Shown: positions 14,549 through 24,373 of the stretch, piece by piece
Position numbering within the stretch: position 1 is the stretch's first letter
How the letters are laid out: each line of letters starts with the position of its first letter
Assembly (NCBI RefSeq): GCF_009495745.1
Contig: NZ_WIDQ01000025.1
Span: 1 to 39,716, forward strand
Reading direction: 5' to 3'
DNA from: Niveispirillum sp. SYP-B3756
GTDB lineage: Bacteria; Pseudomonadota; Alphaproteobacteria; Azospirillales; Azospirillaceae
DNA: 39,716 bases
Program-made: the position numbers and the translations under genes
Notes under the pieces: model-generated
Databases searched by the model: none
Told to the model about the DNA's origin: nothing
Seen by the model: the letters and a program-made list of their open reading frames with translations, nothing else

Positions 14549-16891
14549 CGCCCGTTGCCCCCAGGCCCGCCGCCAGATCCGGCGGGCCAGCAGAAAGGGG
14601 CGGGCCAGCGGATAGAGCCAGAAAAGTGACCGCGGCAGTTCGATATCCGTTATTTCCCCCGTGCCGACCATCAGCATCCGGATTTCCATCGCCACGGCCT
14701 TCAGGCTGTTGCACAGCAACAGATCCAGCCATTTCTCGGTTAGGCGCCGACGTATCCAGCCCCCACGGCCCGACGGCTGTCGGGCCAGAAGGGTGGAAAG
14801 CATCTCTACACCCCGGTTGATCGCCCGAACCCGCCAATTCTCCTGCCAGCCCGTTTCCTCCGGCAGAACGGTACCCAGCAGGTCACGGGCCAGCAGGGCC
14901 GTATGGATCAGGGCTGGTTCGAACCCATCCAGCGCCGCCTGCTCACGGATGGCGCTTCTCTGTGCAGGGTCGGCCAGCAGCAGTCCCATATCCACCAGCC
15001 AGCGCAGTCTTTGCCAGCCGTGACGGATGCCATGGACGGCCAGATATACGCCATAATGGCGGGCTGACAGGGTTGGAACCGCCTGCCCATTCAAGGAAAC
15101 GATGGCGCGGGCCTGCCACAGGTCTTCAAAGGTCCAGCCCAGCAGTTGGGAATTGTCAAACAGCCGCCAATGCAGCTCCACCGCGATATTGCCCCGCCTG
15201 TAGAGGCAATCCTTGCTGACCATGACCAGCTTGTCGATGGCGATATCCAATGTCGGAACAAAGCCATGTTCCGTCAGGATGGTCGCCGCTGCCATGGCCT
15301 GACCGGGATCGATCAGCAGATCAATGTCGAGACAAGGGCGCAGCGCGATATCCTGACGGAGCAACAACGTCAAGGCCGGTCCCTTCAAAGCCAGTGCCTT
15401 GATGGAATGGGCTTCCAGCGCGGCCAGAATCTCCAGCAGCGCCGCACCAAGGGCCAATATCCGCTGGATCTGCTGTATCTGCTCCGCGCGCAGGCGCTCA
15501 TCCGGCTTGCCGCCTCGCATGATCAGAGCCTGCCCCAGCAAGGGCAGCATCCCCTGTGCCCGCGCCAGAGTCAGCAGCGTGTCGGGATCCACCGCTTGCC
15601 GGCCCCCGTGGGCCGGTGCCTGCGGATTAAGGGCTAGTGCGCAGAGATAATCGCTTTCAGGACCGGGGGGCAGGCCGGGAAGCCGCCCGCCCGCGCGCGG
15701 ATGTGCCACAACAATCTCCGTCAGCAGCCGTTGAAAACGGCCTCCGATGACGGTCATATCACCATGCCGGGCAGAAAAAGCCCGTCCGGCATCGGCACAT
15801 TGCCGGCGCAGATCAGCATCCGCCAGCAACCGCTTGGCCGCAGCGATGAAACCCGCCGGGTCATCGGGAGCCACCACCAGTCCCAACCCCTGTTCCTGGA
15901 TCAGCCTGGCGGCATGGTTGCCCGGTGGAATGGCTGCCAGGATGGGCAGGCCGGCGGCCGCGTAGGTATAAACTTTTGAAGGGACGGACATGCCACCCGC
16001 CGCCGCCGTCAGCAAGACCAGACCGATCTGCGCCGAGGCCAGCATGGAATAGACATCCGCTGCCGGCTGATAGTCAAGCAGCACCAGCGGCGCATCCCGT
16101 CCCGCCGCCCAGGCAGACAGATAGTCACGGCCCGGCCCCTGGCTGACCACCACGACCCGCACCGCTGGATCATCGCCGACGGCCAGGGCCAGTTCGGCCA
16201 GAAGGCCAGGATCGTGCTTCAGTCCCAGTGTACCAGCCGCCAGCAGAAGGGAGCATCCCGCCAACCCCTGTGCCGCGGCCCAGTCAGTGCCCGCCGGAAT
16301 GGCCGGCGCCGGCGAAGCCCAGTTTTCCTGCAACAGAAGATCGGGATGATTGACCTTGTTGCGCCTCAACAGATCACGGAACTCTGGCGATATGACAATC
16401 ACACCATCGGCTGCGCGCATGGTCCCATATTCGATATGGTGCAACAGGGCCAGGGCCAGCGCACCGATCGGACGGGGCAGACGTGCCACGATGGCACCAG
16501 CACCCTCGCTGAAAATATCCTGTACCCAGTTGACAAACGGCACGCCGTGCCGCCGCGCTGCGCGCATGGCCACGGCCTGGGCAAAGGGCGGTGTGTTGGC
16601 AGACAAGATGATATCGGGCCGCCAGTCCGCAATCACCCGCCCCATCCGGTGGCCATACCGGATTTCGTCCGGTACACGCCGATGCAGGGCATAGCGCGCG
16701 AAAGGCCGTCCAATGGACAGGGTGTCGAAGCGCAGGCCGGGCGGATCATCATGTCGGCGTTGGGTTGCACCCTGTGGCCCGACCAGATCGCCCGATCGCA
16801 GATGCAAGACCATATGCCCTTGTTCTGCCAGCCATCGGGCCAGTTGGACGATAAAACCATAAGCGCCGTAATCATGGAGCAGGATGCGCAA
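14543..16891 (-). CDS. Glycosyltransferase fused to an NTP_transf_5-like nucleotidyltransferase domain
   Basis: A 782-residue two-domain protein. Residues 1 to about 385 form a WcaI-like GT4 glycosyltransferase: MRILLHDYGAYGFIVQLARW, NTPPFAQAVAMRAARRHGVP, WVQDIFSEGAG and PSKVYTYAAAGLPILA. Residues of about 430-760 match the uncharacterised nucleotidyltransferase family NTP_transf_5 (PF14907): K503-G504 in ALKGPALTLLL and the acidic pair D522/D524 in LDIDLLIDPGQ, then AVELHWRLFDN. The start is TTG at 16891, forced by an in-frame TGA seven codons upstream, and it gives the normal GT4 N-terminus. I know these domains as separate proteins, so the fusion is unusual. It may couple sugar transfer to nucleotide-dependent modification; the second activity is unproven in the family. 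Confidence 0.85.
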   Translation of the reverse strand: MRILLHDYGAYGFIVQLARWLAEQGHMVLHLRSGDLVGPQGATQRRHDDPPGLRFDTLSIGRPFARYALHRRVPDEIRYGHRMGRVIADWRPDIILSANTPPFAQAVAMRAARRHGVPFVNWVQDIFSEGAGAIVARLPRPIGALALALLHHIEYGTMRAADGVIVISPEFRDLLRRNKVNHPDLLLQENWASPAPAIPAGTDWAAAQGLAGCSLLLAAGTLGLKHDPGLLAELALAVGDDPAVRVVVVSQGPGRDYLSAWAAGRDAPLVLLDYQPAADVYSMLASAQIGLVLLTAAAGGMSVPSKVYTYAAAGLPILAAIPPGNHAARLIQEQGLGLVVAPDDPAGFIAAAKRLLADADLRRQCADAGRAFSARHGDMTVIGGRFQRLLTEIVVAHPRAGGRLPGLPPGPESDYLCALALNPQAPAHGGRQAVDPDTLLTLARAQGMLPLLGQALIMRGGKPDERLRAEQIQQIQRILALGAALLEILAALEAHSIKALALKGPALTLLLRQDIALRPCLDIDLLIDPGQAMAAATILTEHGFVPTLDIAIDKLVMVSKDCLYRRGNIAVELHWRLFDNSQLLGWTFEDLWQARAIVSLNGQAVPTLSARHYGVYLAVHGIRHGWQRLRWLVDMGLLLADPAQRSAIREQAALDGFEPALIHTALLARDLLGTVLPEETGWQENWRVRAINRGVEMLSTLLARQPSGRGGWIRRRLTEKWLDLLLCNSLKAVAMEIRMLMVGTGEITDIELPRSLFWLYPLARPFLLARRIWRRAWGQRAS

Positions 16892-17065
16892 CTGACCCCC
16901 ATCCGCTTGTCACTGCAATGATAGCCTGAAACAAGAAGTTGCCCTTTTTTCTCTACCCAGCCTGTGCTTGTTTGCCTAACGGACTGTTTATCTGCTATCA
17001 TTAGTCGTTGTCTGTGGTAAAGGCAATGCAAACTGCACCCAGCATCAAGAAAAAAGTGTGTGTAG
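16892..17065. promoter_or_regulatory. Divergent intergenic region, probable promoters of the fusion gene and of the glycosylphosphotransferase
   Basis: A 174-bp gap, more AT-rich than its surroundings, between two genes reading away from each other. Two promoters are expected here by position. T-rich and A-rich patches are present, but I cannot fix -35/-10 pairs with confidence. Confidence 0.4.
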
Positions 17066-18526
17066 ATGATTGAAAAAGCGATGAAAATTAAAGTAGATTC
17101 GGTTGTAAAAAGAGACAAATTTTTTCGAAACGTAATGTTCTTTCGTCACATTGGGTACTTTATTGCCGATATTTCTGCACTTTTTGCGTCATTTTTCACG
17201 GCATTGCTGTTTAGTGGCGTTGTAAATGAATGGATTCTTGGTCGCGATTATGTGGAAGGCATTGAATTGATATTTGACCGCCGGGCTAGCCAGTTTTTTG
17301 GCTTATCCTGCTGCTTGTTGTTCATTTTCCATATGCTCGGCCAATATCGGCGCCCCATGCCCCGCTGGACCTCTTATAAACATATTATTGGTGGCACGCT
17401 GTTGATGCTGCTGGCCGATGGTTTTCTGCTCTACGCCGCCAAGGAACATTTATCCCGCCTGTGGCTGATCAATTCCTGGCTGTTGAGCGCCCTATACATA
17501 CCGTTGATGCGCTATGGGGCAAAGCATATCCTGGACAGATGGGACATGTGGGCCATTCCCACCATTCTGGTCGGATCCGGGCCGCAGTTGGAACATGTGC
17601 GCGCCGCGCTGACCACTCAACCTGCACTGGGCTACCATGTGATTGATACGGTGCCCCTGGCCCGTATCGGGGAGAGCGGGCTTGACAATGCATGGGGGCG
17701 GCTGTGCCGTGACAATGGCGGCAGCTTTGTCATCCTGGCCCTGTCGGCCCAGGAGATGGTTGAATATGGGGAATTGCTGACAGACCTGGTCCGGGAAAGA
17801 TTGCCCTTTGCCGTTGTTCCTTCCCTGGGCGGGCTCCCCATCCTCGGCTTCGAGCAGATGAGCTTTATCGGCCATGATTTCATGATGATGGTTGCCCGCA
17901 ACAATTTGGGGCAGCCCTTCAGCCGGGGCATCAAATTCATCTTTGACATTGTCGTTGCCGCCATTCTCTGCGTTTTGCTGCTGCCGGTCTTTGCCCTGTT
18001 TGCCCTGGCGATTTCCCGTGATGGTGGACCGGTTCTTTACCGCCATCTGCGGGTTGGGCGGGGGGGCCGGCCATTTACCTGCCTGAAGTTTCGGACCATG
18101 GTGTCCCACGCTCAGCAGGTGCTTGATGCCCATCTCGCTGCATCTCCCGCAGCAGCAGCGGAATGGGAGGCAACCCGAAAGCTCACGGATGACCCCCGTA
18201 TCACCCCTATAGGCCGTTTCCTGCGCTCCACCAGCCTGGATGAGCTGCCGCAGCTGCTTAATGTCATGTGCGGTCAGATGAGCTTGGTTGGCCCGCGACC
18301 GGTCACGGAAGATGAACTAAAATATTATGGTCGTGACGTATTTTTCTATCTTGAAGCCATGCCAGGCATGACCGGCCTGTGGCAGGTCAGCGGTCGTTCG
18401 GCTTTATCCTATGATCAGCGGGTTCTGTACGACACCTGGTACGTAAAGAACTGGACCTTGTGGCTGGACGTGGCCATCCTGGTCCGCACGATACCCGTTG
18501 TCATCAATCGGGACGGGGCTGTGTAA
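17066..18526 (+). CDS. Polyprenyl-phosphate glycosylphosphotransferase (WbaP/GumD-like), initiating enzyme
   Basis: Transfers the first sugar-phosphate to undecaprenyl phosphate in the inner membrane and so starts each repeat unit. It is 486 residues. The N-terminal part has four or five membrane helices and a cytoplasmic CoA-binding-like region ([14 protein letters not shown]). The C-terminal bacterial sugar transferase domain starts near 290 with [20 protein letters not shown] and has [17 protein letters not shown], the catalytic pair D392-E393 in [18 protein letters not shown] and [11 protein letters not shown]. The first about 60 codons are AT-rich, unlike the rest of the gene. It is followed by an O-antigen ligase-like gene on the same strand. 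Confidence 0.94.
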   Translation: MIEKAMKIKVDSVVKRDKFFRNVMFFRHIGYFIADISALFASFFTALLFSGVVNEWILGRDYVEGIELIFDRRASQFFGLSCCLLFIFHMLGQYRRPMPRWTSYKHIIGGTLLMLLADGFLLYAAKEHLSRLWLINSWLLSALYIPLMRYGAKHILDRWDMWAIPTILVGSGPQLEHVRAALTTQPALGYHVIDTVPLARIGESGLDNAWGRLCRDNGGSFVILALSAQEMVEYGELLTDLVRERLPFAVVPSLGGLPILGFEQMSFIGHDFMMMVARNNLGQPFSRGIKFIFDIVVAAILCVLLLPVFALFALAISRDGGPVLYRHLRVGRGGRPFTCLKFRTMVSHAQQVLDAHLAASPAAAAEWEATRKLTDDPRITPIGRFLRSTSLDELPQLLNVMCGQMSLVGPRPVTEDELKYYGRDVFFYLEAMPGMTGLWQVSGRSALSYDQRVLYDTWYVKNWTLWLDVAILVRTIPVVINRDGAV

Positions 18527-18666
18527 CGCTTGGGAGGGGAAGAGAGCCCCCCACATCCCCTTGGACAGGTCATTCCACGGGCGGGATATCCTCCTGCCAC
18601 TGGTACTGGCTCCTGACATCGTGCATACAGGACAGACATTTCTAGAAATCAGTTGGAAAGACGGGT

Positions 18667-20034
18667 TTGTCCGCTCATACACTCTGCCTGCGCCTGCTAT
18701 TGGCCATTGTTGTTCTGGCACCGCTGCCGCTGGCATCCAATCGTCCGCTGCCCTGGTCAGCTCTGGCCCTTGCGGCCGGGCTGTTGATGGTCGGGTGGGC
18801 TCTATTGGTCAGCCGCGGGCGCATCACGCCCGGTACACCGCTGAAGTGGCTCTATCCTGTCATCACGCCCTTTGCGCTAGCCATGGTCTGGATACTGATT
18901 CAGACCGTACCGAGCGTATCGGAAAGCCTGGCCAACCCGCTTTGGGCAGAGGCCGGGCGGGCACTAGGCCCCCCGGTCTTATCCGGCCGCATCACCATTG
19001 ATGCCGGCCGGACCTTTACGGGCATGATGCTGATGATGGGATATGGTGCCATCTTCTTTCTGTCCGCACAGCTTGGCCGTCATCGGCCCCAGAGGGCATT
19101 GAAGGTGCTGGCGGTTGCGGGTGTGATCTATGCGCTTTACGGCCTTGTGCTCTGGATGTTGGGCAGCGAGACCATCTTGTGGATGGATAAATGGGCCTAT
19201 GGTTCGGCCCTGACCTCGACCTTCGTGAACCGGAACGCCTATGCGGCTTACGCCGGGGTCGGGCTGATCTGTTGTATCGCCCTGGCGGTGGAGAGTGCAA
19301 CCAGTGTCAGGGGACGGTTACGCGACCGGGTAGAACGCATCCTGATCGACGCCATGCCATGGCTGATCGCCAGCATCCTTTTGGGGATGGCGCTGGTGTT
19401 GACCCAGTCGCGGGCAGGCCTGCTCCTGACGCTGGCCGGGTTGGTCATTCTTGGCATCTGCCTGCGTATTTCCGGCATTATCCGCAATCGGACAGTTCTG
19501 ACCTTCGTGCTGGTTCTGTTGGGTCTGGTTCTGCTGGTGGTCTTCCTGGGCGGGGCAGGAACCTTGAGGCGTCTGGCCGAAGGGGGATTGTCGGATGAGG
19601 CGCGCCCCCTGCTTTATCAATCCACACTGGCAGCCTTTCTGGATGCCCCGGTGACGGGCCAGGGTCTGGGTGCATTTCCGCTGATTTTCCCAATCTATCG
19701 GGATGCGACCCTGTCCATCATGCAGCGCTTTGACCATGCACATAACCTGCATCTCGAATTGTTGATGGAACTGGGGCTGGTGGCGACGCTTTTGCTGTAC
19801 CTGTCCATGCTGATCATTCTGGTGCGCTGTGCCGTCGGTCTTGTCCGGCGACGGCGGAACCAGATTTATCCGGCCGTGGCGCTGGCCGCGACCACCCTTC
19901 TGGGGCTACACGGGACTGTGGATTTCAGCCTGCAAATGCCGGCGGTCGCTGCCACTTACGCCTTTCTGCTGGGCTTGGGTTTTGCGCAATCCTTCTCCAG
20001 CGAGGATGGGGAAAGCCACGCGGCGGAGACCTGA
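18667..20034 (+). CDS. O-antigen ligase/polymerase-like membrane protein (first of two Wzy-type proteins)
   Basis: About 455 residues with 10-12 hydrophobic helices. The Wzy_C pattern is seen in STFVNRNAYAAYAGVGLICC, in LVLTQSRAGLLLTLAG, and in the large periplasmic loop APVTGQGLGAFP followed by DHAHNLHLELLMELGLVAT. Proteins of this family polymerise repeat units or ligate the chain in the periplasm. The frame starts at TTG 18667 with GGAAAG about 10 bp ahead. The 140-bp gap after the glycosylphosphotransferase holds a short GGGGAAGAGAGCCCC hairpin at about 18535-18550. It converges on the small TPR-like gene. Confidence 0.88.
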   Translation: MSAHTLCLRLLLAIVVLAPLPLASNRPLPWSALALAAGLLMVGWALLVSRGRITPGTPLKWLYPVITPFALAMVWILIQTVPSVSESLANPLWAEAGRALGPPVLSGRITIDAGRTFTGMMLMMGYGAIFFLSAQLGRHRPQRALKVLAVAGVIYALYGLVLWMLGSETILWMDKWAYGSALTSTFVNRNAYAAYAGVGLICCIALAVESATSVRGRLRDRVERILIDAMPWLIASILLGMALVLTQSRAGLLLTLAGLVILGICLRISGIIRNRTVLTFVLVLLGLVLLVVFLGGAGTLRRLAEGGLSDEARPLLYQSTLAAFLDAPVTGQGLGAFPLIFPIYRDATLSIMQRFDHAHNLHLELLMELGLVATLLLYLSMLIILVRCAVGLVRRRRNQIYPAVALAATTLLGLHGTVDFSLQMPAVAATYAFLLGLGFAQSFSSEDGESHAAET

Positions 20035-20070
20035 TCAGAACCTATCGGCTCTGATCAAGGCGAATGAGTA

Positions 20071-20787
20071 TTATCCCCTGATCAGGGCCTGCTGGATGAA
20101 CTGGGCAGCAGCAGGGGTCGTCGCCAGCGTTTCCAGTTGCTGTGGCTGGCTTGAGTGCAAAAAGCGCACCTGACGGGCCAGCAGCTGGCGCGTATCCGGG
20201 TCCAGATAGGGCAGCAGCGTCAATCCCTGTGTCAGGCGTGATGCCGTGATCTGTGGTACGACTGGACCGGTCAGTAGAGACAGGCGGAGCGCTTGCGCCG
20301 CCTTTTCCGGTTCTCCCAGCGCAAACCGAAGGGCCACCAGCCGCGTCCAGCCCACTGGGTGGGCTGGGCTGCGGCGCAGGCCTGTTTCTGTCAGCGCCAG
20401 AGCCCGCCGCAACAGCAGGAGCCGTTCCGCCTGATTTGTGGTCAAAGCCGCCTGGCGCATCAATAGCAGGCCGCCATCGGCGATCAGGCGGCCGTCACCC
20501 GTCCAGTCGCCGGCTGTTTCTATGGCTGCAGCCATCCCGGCCAGCTCGCCGGGTTCCCCTGCCTCCTTGCCCGACTGGATATCGACAATCCGTGTCCGTG
20601 CCGACAGCAGGATTATTTCGCTGACGAAACGGGGGGCGGCGAGAGCGATGATACACAGGCCAACCACGAAGGCAGGCCAGGCCATCCATTTGGCCTGCCT
20701 TCGTACCTGTTCAGCCTTTACCCAATCCCTGACGCTGCCACCGGGCGGCGGTGCGTCATTTGGTATAATATTCGCTGTAACGCCCAT
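20071..20787 (-). CDS. Small membrane-anchored TPR-like protein of the polysaccharide cluster
   Basis: About 238 residues, start uncertain. A basic stretch (VRDWVKAEQVRRQAKW) precedes one membrane helix (AWPAFVVGLCIIALAAPRFV). The remainder is helical with TPR-like repeats, for example ALALTETGLRRSPAHPVGWT followed by ALGEPEKAAQALRLSL. I do not recognise a named family. It is directly downstream of the tyrosine kinase gene on the same strand, and ATG 20787 lies inside the last 11 codons of that gene. ATG further inside the kinase (20823 or earlier), or the internal ATG before AWPAFVV, are alternatives. It probably serves in assembly or regulation of the export machine by position only. Confidence 0.65.
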   Translation of the reverse strand: MGVTANIIPNDAPPPGGSVRDWVKAEQVRRQAKWMAWPAFVVGLCIIALAAPRFVSEIILLSARTRIVDIQSGKEAGEPGELAGMAAAIETAGDWTGDGRLIADGGLLLMRQAALTTNQAERLLLLRRALALTETGLRRSPAHPVGWTRLVALRFALGEPEKAAQALRLSLLTGPVVPQITASRLTQGLTLLPYLDPDTRQLLARQVRFLHSSQPQQLETLATTPAAAQFIQQALIRG

Positions 20788-23014
20788 AATAAGTCCCGTA
20801 ATCGCCATAGGAGTACTGGCCATGCCGGGTCTGATTGATCTGGGAGATGATGACCCCGCCAAAATTGACGTTCATGTCACGCAGCAGGCGCACCCCAACC
20901 CGAACAGCATCCCGGGCCGTCGAATTCCAACGCACCAGATAAATGACATGGTCGGACAGGGTGGACAAGGCACGGGCGTCTGAGACAGCGAGAACAGGCG
21001 GCAGATCGATAATGATCCGGTCATATTGCTGACGCAGCTTGGCAAGCAGCGGCGCCGCCGCATCCTTGTGCACTTCCTCGGCAATGGTCTGAAGATGGCC
21101 GGCTGGCAGGAAATCCAGGTTGGGGGCGATGGAACGCACCACCGCTTCTTCAAACGCAACTTCCCCGTCCAGAATGTTCAGCAGACCCTTGTCGTTCTTC
21201 TGCCCCAGCATGATGTGGGTGCGTGGACGGTGAACGTCGCTGTCGATCAGCAACACCTTCTGCTCACCGCGGGCATACATGGCGGCCAGACACACGGAAG
21301 CAAAGGTCTTCCCTTCACGGGGAACCGACGATGTCATGGCAATGATGCGCCCGCCGCCGCTGCGTACATCCGCGGCATCCAGAGAGACGCGCAGGCTACG
21401 GAAACTGTCGGCGAGGGCTGACCGGGGCTTGTCCGCCAGAACCTGGATCATGTTGTCCGTGTTCCCGCGGAACAGCGGGATGACAGCCAGCGTCGGCAGG
21501 CCGGTCAGATCCTCTGCCTCGTCGGACGACCGGATGGCATTATCCATACGATCAATGACAAAGATCAGCACCAGACCGAACAACAGGGACAGCAAGGAGA
21601 CCAAGCTGATGCCCCGCAAGGTCCGGGGGTAAGAGCTTGTCGCGGGGATCTGTGCTTCCGACAGAATGCGGGCATTAGCACGCTGGCCACCGCTTCCGGT
21701 TTCCGCCTCCCGCTTGAAACGCTGCAGGAATGCCTCATACAGGCTGCGTGTGGCATCAGACTGACGTTCCAGTTCACGCAATTGAATCTCTGCGGCGCCG
21801 GCTGTGTCCGCAACAGTACGCAACTGTGACAGTTCCCGCTCCAGAGTCACGACGCCTGTCCGCGCCACTTCCATCTCGTTGGTGATACCCTGGGATATGC
21901 GTTGCATTTCAGCCCGGAGCTTGCTTTGCAGCTCCTCCAGGTCAGCCCGGTAGCCGACCATCTTGGGGTGCCGCTCACCGAAGGTCTTCAATGCCTCTGA
22001 CATTTCCCGCTGCAGGATGGATTCCTGCTCGCGCAGGCGCTGGATCAGCGGCGACTGCAAAACCTCAGAGGCGCTGTCAAGGCCGCTGCCCGATTGCAGC
22101 AGCGAACGGATCTGGCCAAGCCGGGCCTGCTTTTGCGCCAGATCGGTCCGGGCAATGATCAGGCGTGAATTCAGCTCTGACAATTGCTGGTCCGTCAGGG
22201 TCTTGCGGCCGTCGCCGCTACGGCGCAGGCCATTCCGGTTGCGGAATTCCTCTACGGCTGTTTCAGATGTCTGCACGTCCTGGCGCAGAGCCGACAGCCG
22301 TTCCTCCAGCCAACCGGTCACCCGGCGGGCATCATCAAAACTGGCCTCCAACCGGTCCAGCAGATATTGCTGCGACAGCGTGTTGAGGATGAGGGTGGCC
22401 TTTTCACGATCGTTGGACGTGAAAGAAACATCGATCAGATAGGTACGGCGCTGAGATGTGGCCTGAAGCCGTGACATGAAGCTGTCGACGATGGCAGCGC
22501 GCAAAAGTGCCCGCGCCACCTCCTTGTTGTCACCGACCTTGCCATCTGCCGATGACTCTGGCTTGGCAATTGATGAGAGAAGGCTCAGCGGATTGAGGTT
22601 GGCAAACAGCCCGGCCAGCCGATTAGGTTCCCGCAAAGTGGGGTTGAATTCCGGATCCAGGTCCAGATGCAGCTTGTCAATGACCCGCTCCGCCAGCACG
22701 CGGGAGGTCAGAACGCCAACCTCTGTCTGCAGATCACTGTCACTCAAGCGGAGACGGAAATCATTTCGTGTAGCGAAAGCATCGGACGCTTCCGATGCTT
22801 CCACCATGATGGTGCTGGTGGCCGTATAGAGGGGAGTCTGCTGCTGATAGAACAGGACCGTCGGCACAATGGCCAACAGCCAGCAGGAAAGCAGCATATA
22901 TTTGCCGTTCCAGGCGACGCGCCAAGCCCATCGTAAAACCTGACGGATGTCGATGCTGGCTTCCGTCGGCAGGGAAAAGGCCGGGTGATCGCGTTCGCCC
23001 TGGCTATCTGTCAT
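20756..23014 (-). CDS. wzc: Polysaccharide co-polymerase with tyrosine autokinase domain (Wzc-like BY-kinase)
   Basis: A 752-residue inner-membrane protein that sets chain length and links polymerisation to export. The N-terminal Wzz domain follows helix YMLLSCWLLAIVPTVLF, a long periplasmic coiled-coil region spans about 190-420, and a second helix (ISLVSLLSLLFGLVLIFVID) leads to the cytoplasmic kinase. Kinase motifs are SSVPREGKTFA (Walker A), VLLIDSDVHRPR (Walker A') and IIIDLPPVLAV (Walker B). The C-terminus holds a cluster of eight tyrosines within about 20 residues (GQYSYGDYGTYYGRYSEYY). ATG 23014 is preferred over a TTG at 23062 that abuts the upstream stop codon. It lies 48 bp after the beta-barrel gene. 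Confidence 0.94.
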   Translation of the reverse strand: MTDSQGERDHPAFSLPTEASIDIRQVLRWAWRVAWNGKYMLLSCWLLAIVPTVLFYQQQTPLYTATSTIMVEASEASDAFATRNDFRLRLSDSDLQTEVGVLTSRVLAERVIDKLHLDLDPEFNPTLREPNRLAGLFANLNPLSLLSSIAKPESSADGKVGDNKEVARALLRAAIVDSFMSRLQATSQRRTYLIDVSFTSNDREKATLILNTLSQQYLLDRLEASFDDARRVTGWLEERLSALRQDVQTSETAVEEFRNRNGLRRSGDGRKTLTDQQLSELNSRLIIARTDLAQKQARLGQIRSLLQSGSGLDSASEVLQSPLIQRLREQESILQREMSEALKTFGERHPKMVGYRADLEELQSKLRAEMQRISQGITNEMEVARTGVVTLERELSQLRTVADTAGAAEIQLRELERQSDATRSLYEAFLQRFKREAETGSGGQRANARILSEAQIPATSSYPRTLRGISLVSLLSLLFGLVLIFVIDRMDNAIRSSDEAEDLTGLPTLAVIPLFRGNTDNMIQVLADKPRSALADSFRSLRVSLDAADVRSGGGRIIAMTSSVPREGKTFASVCLAAMYARGEQKVLLIDSDVHRPRTHIMLGQKNDKGLLNILDGEVAFEEAVVRSIAPNLDFLPAGHLQTIAEEVHKDAAAPLLAKLRQQYDRIIIDLPPVLAVSDARALSTLSDHVIYLVRWNSTARDAVRVGVRLLRDMNVNFGGVIISQINQTRHGQYSYGDYGTYYGRYSEYYTK

Positions 23015-23062
23015 AATCGGGACCTTGGTATCAGTAAGGAATTGCCGCCCGTCGGGCGGCAA

Positions 23063-24373
23063 TCAGTAACGTGCACCCACGCGGAACATCAAGGTCGTCT
23101 GCTTATAGCTGCTGATACCGCTATCCGTATCACGCTGACGGTAACGCATTTCACCACCCACGTAGAATTCACGCGTGAGGGCATAGATGCCACGAAGACG
23201 GGCATCGTAGGACCAGCTGTTGTCAGAGCTTGCCTCGTAATTTTCATAGGCGACGTTACCGATAAAGGTACCGACGAAATTACGGGCGAATTCATGACGA
23301 ACCGTCAGTCCGGCAGCGGTGCGGACAATACCCGATGAACCGGTACGTACCGTTTCCTGTACCGTCCGCTCCAGCGAGGGCGCGATGACGGTCAGGCGGG
23401 ACGGGGTCCAGTTGAAACGGGCGCGAAAGCTGAAACCACTGGGGTCGCTGAAACGGGGATCGTCGTAATTCTGGGCCATATAGCCAACAAGGAAGTCACC
23501 GCGAATCAGATCGGTCACATCAATGCCGACACCGCTTTCAAGCCGGTAGCCATCGCTGCTCCGCTTGAAGTTGGTTCCCGGTATAGCCTTATCATAATCA
23601 CGGCTGTTCACCGCGCCCTCAGCCAGCGCGTAGTAATTGGGGAATATCTCGTAGCCAATGCGGCCCGTCGCCTCATATTCCGTGCGGTCACGACCGCTAT
23701 TGTCGATGATCTGGCCATTGGCGCGCATCGCATTGGCGATATCGATCTCACTGATGGACAGCCCGGCCTGATAGAGCATACGGCCCTGCTGAAGTCGGGT
23801 GCCCGCCTGACCCGACAAGGTATAGGTATTGGCCGGATGCAGGCCCTGTGTGACGTCGGGGCTGCCGCGGTCTTCGGCCCTGTCGACATAAGAGATGCTG
23901 CCGGTTGCTTCCCAGCCCTTCTCAATGTCCAGTTTGCCATCGGCCATCACTGTGCCGTTCAGGCGATCATCATTCGTATAACGATCGAAGGCAAATTTCT
24001 CCAGTTCGCCATAGAGGTTCAGTTCATGCCGCGTGAAACGCGAACGCAGGCGCATACTGGGGGTGACACGGATGAACCGGTCACTCTTGGTGTCGTCCGC
24101 GGTGGCAAAGACGTTATTCGTCCAGGATGCGTCCATTTCGATGGCCGGGAACAGCAGGAACTTCCCCATTTCAATACCGCGCGGCTGATAACTTTCAGCC
24201 ACACGTTGCGTATCGTTGCGGCCATCTGCGTCGGCGGACGGATCATTTTCCTGTGTGATCGGGGCACTGTTCTGACGGTCCTGGGCCCTGGCTGATACGG
24301 CATCCAGACTCATCAACAGGCAGAGGGCGGCCCCACCATAGAGCATAGGCATTGTCATTTTCTGTCCCGCCAT
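23063..24373 (-). CDS. Outer-membrane beta-barrel protein (BBP2_2-like), probable export porin
   Basis: About 436 residues. A signal peptide (MTMPMLYGGAALCLLMSLDA, cut after SARAQ) is followed by alternating amphipathic strands and a C-terminal TLMFRVGARY with aromatic end, typical of barrels. The segment GIEMGKFLLFPAIEMDASWT then NNVFATADDTKSD is the usual entry of the putative beta-barrel porin 2 family found in polysaccharide clusters. It is first in a minus-strand unit with the kinase and the TPR-like gene. With a short OPX lipoprotein nearby, it is a candidate for the actual outer-membrane pore. The start could be any of several ATGs between 24427 and 24355. Confidence 0.85.
   Translation of the reverse strand: MAGQKMTMPMLYGGAALCLLMSLDAVSARAQDRQNSAPITQENDPSADADGRNDTQRVAESYQPRGIEMGKFLLFPAIEMDASWTNNVFATADDTKSDRFIRVTPSMRLRSRFTRHELNLYGELEKFAFDRYTNDDRLNGTVMADGKLDIEKGWEATGSISYVDRAEDRGSPDVTQGLHPANTYTLSGQAGTRLQQGRMLYQAGLSISEIDIANAMRANGQIIDNSGRDRTEYEATGRIGYEIFPNYYALAEGAVNSRDYDKAIPGTNFKRSSDGYRLESGVGIDVTDLIRGDFLVGYMAQNYDDPRFSDPSGFSFRARFNWTPSRLTVIAPSLERTVQETVRTGSSGIVRTAAGLTVRHEFARNFVGTFIGNVAYENYEASSDNSWSYDARLRGIYALTREFYVGGEMRYRQRDTDSGISSYKQTTLMFRVGARY

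Noticed and set aside
20031-20087. Three TGATCA words and a CCCTGATCAGGG palindrome at the convergent ends of the first polymerase-like gene and the TPR-like gene
   Set aside because: The palindrome is within coding sequence and has no T-run. Six-base palindromes are common, so I do not call a terminator.
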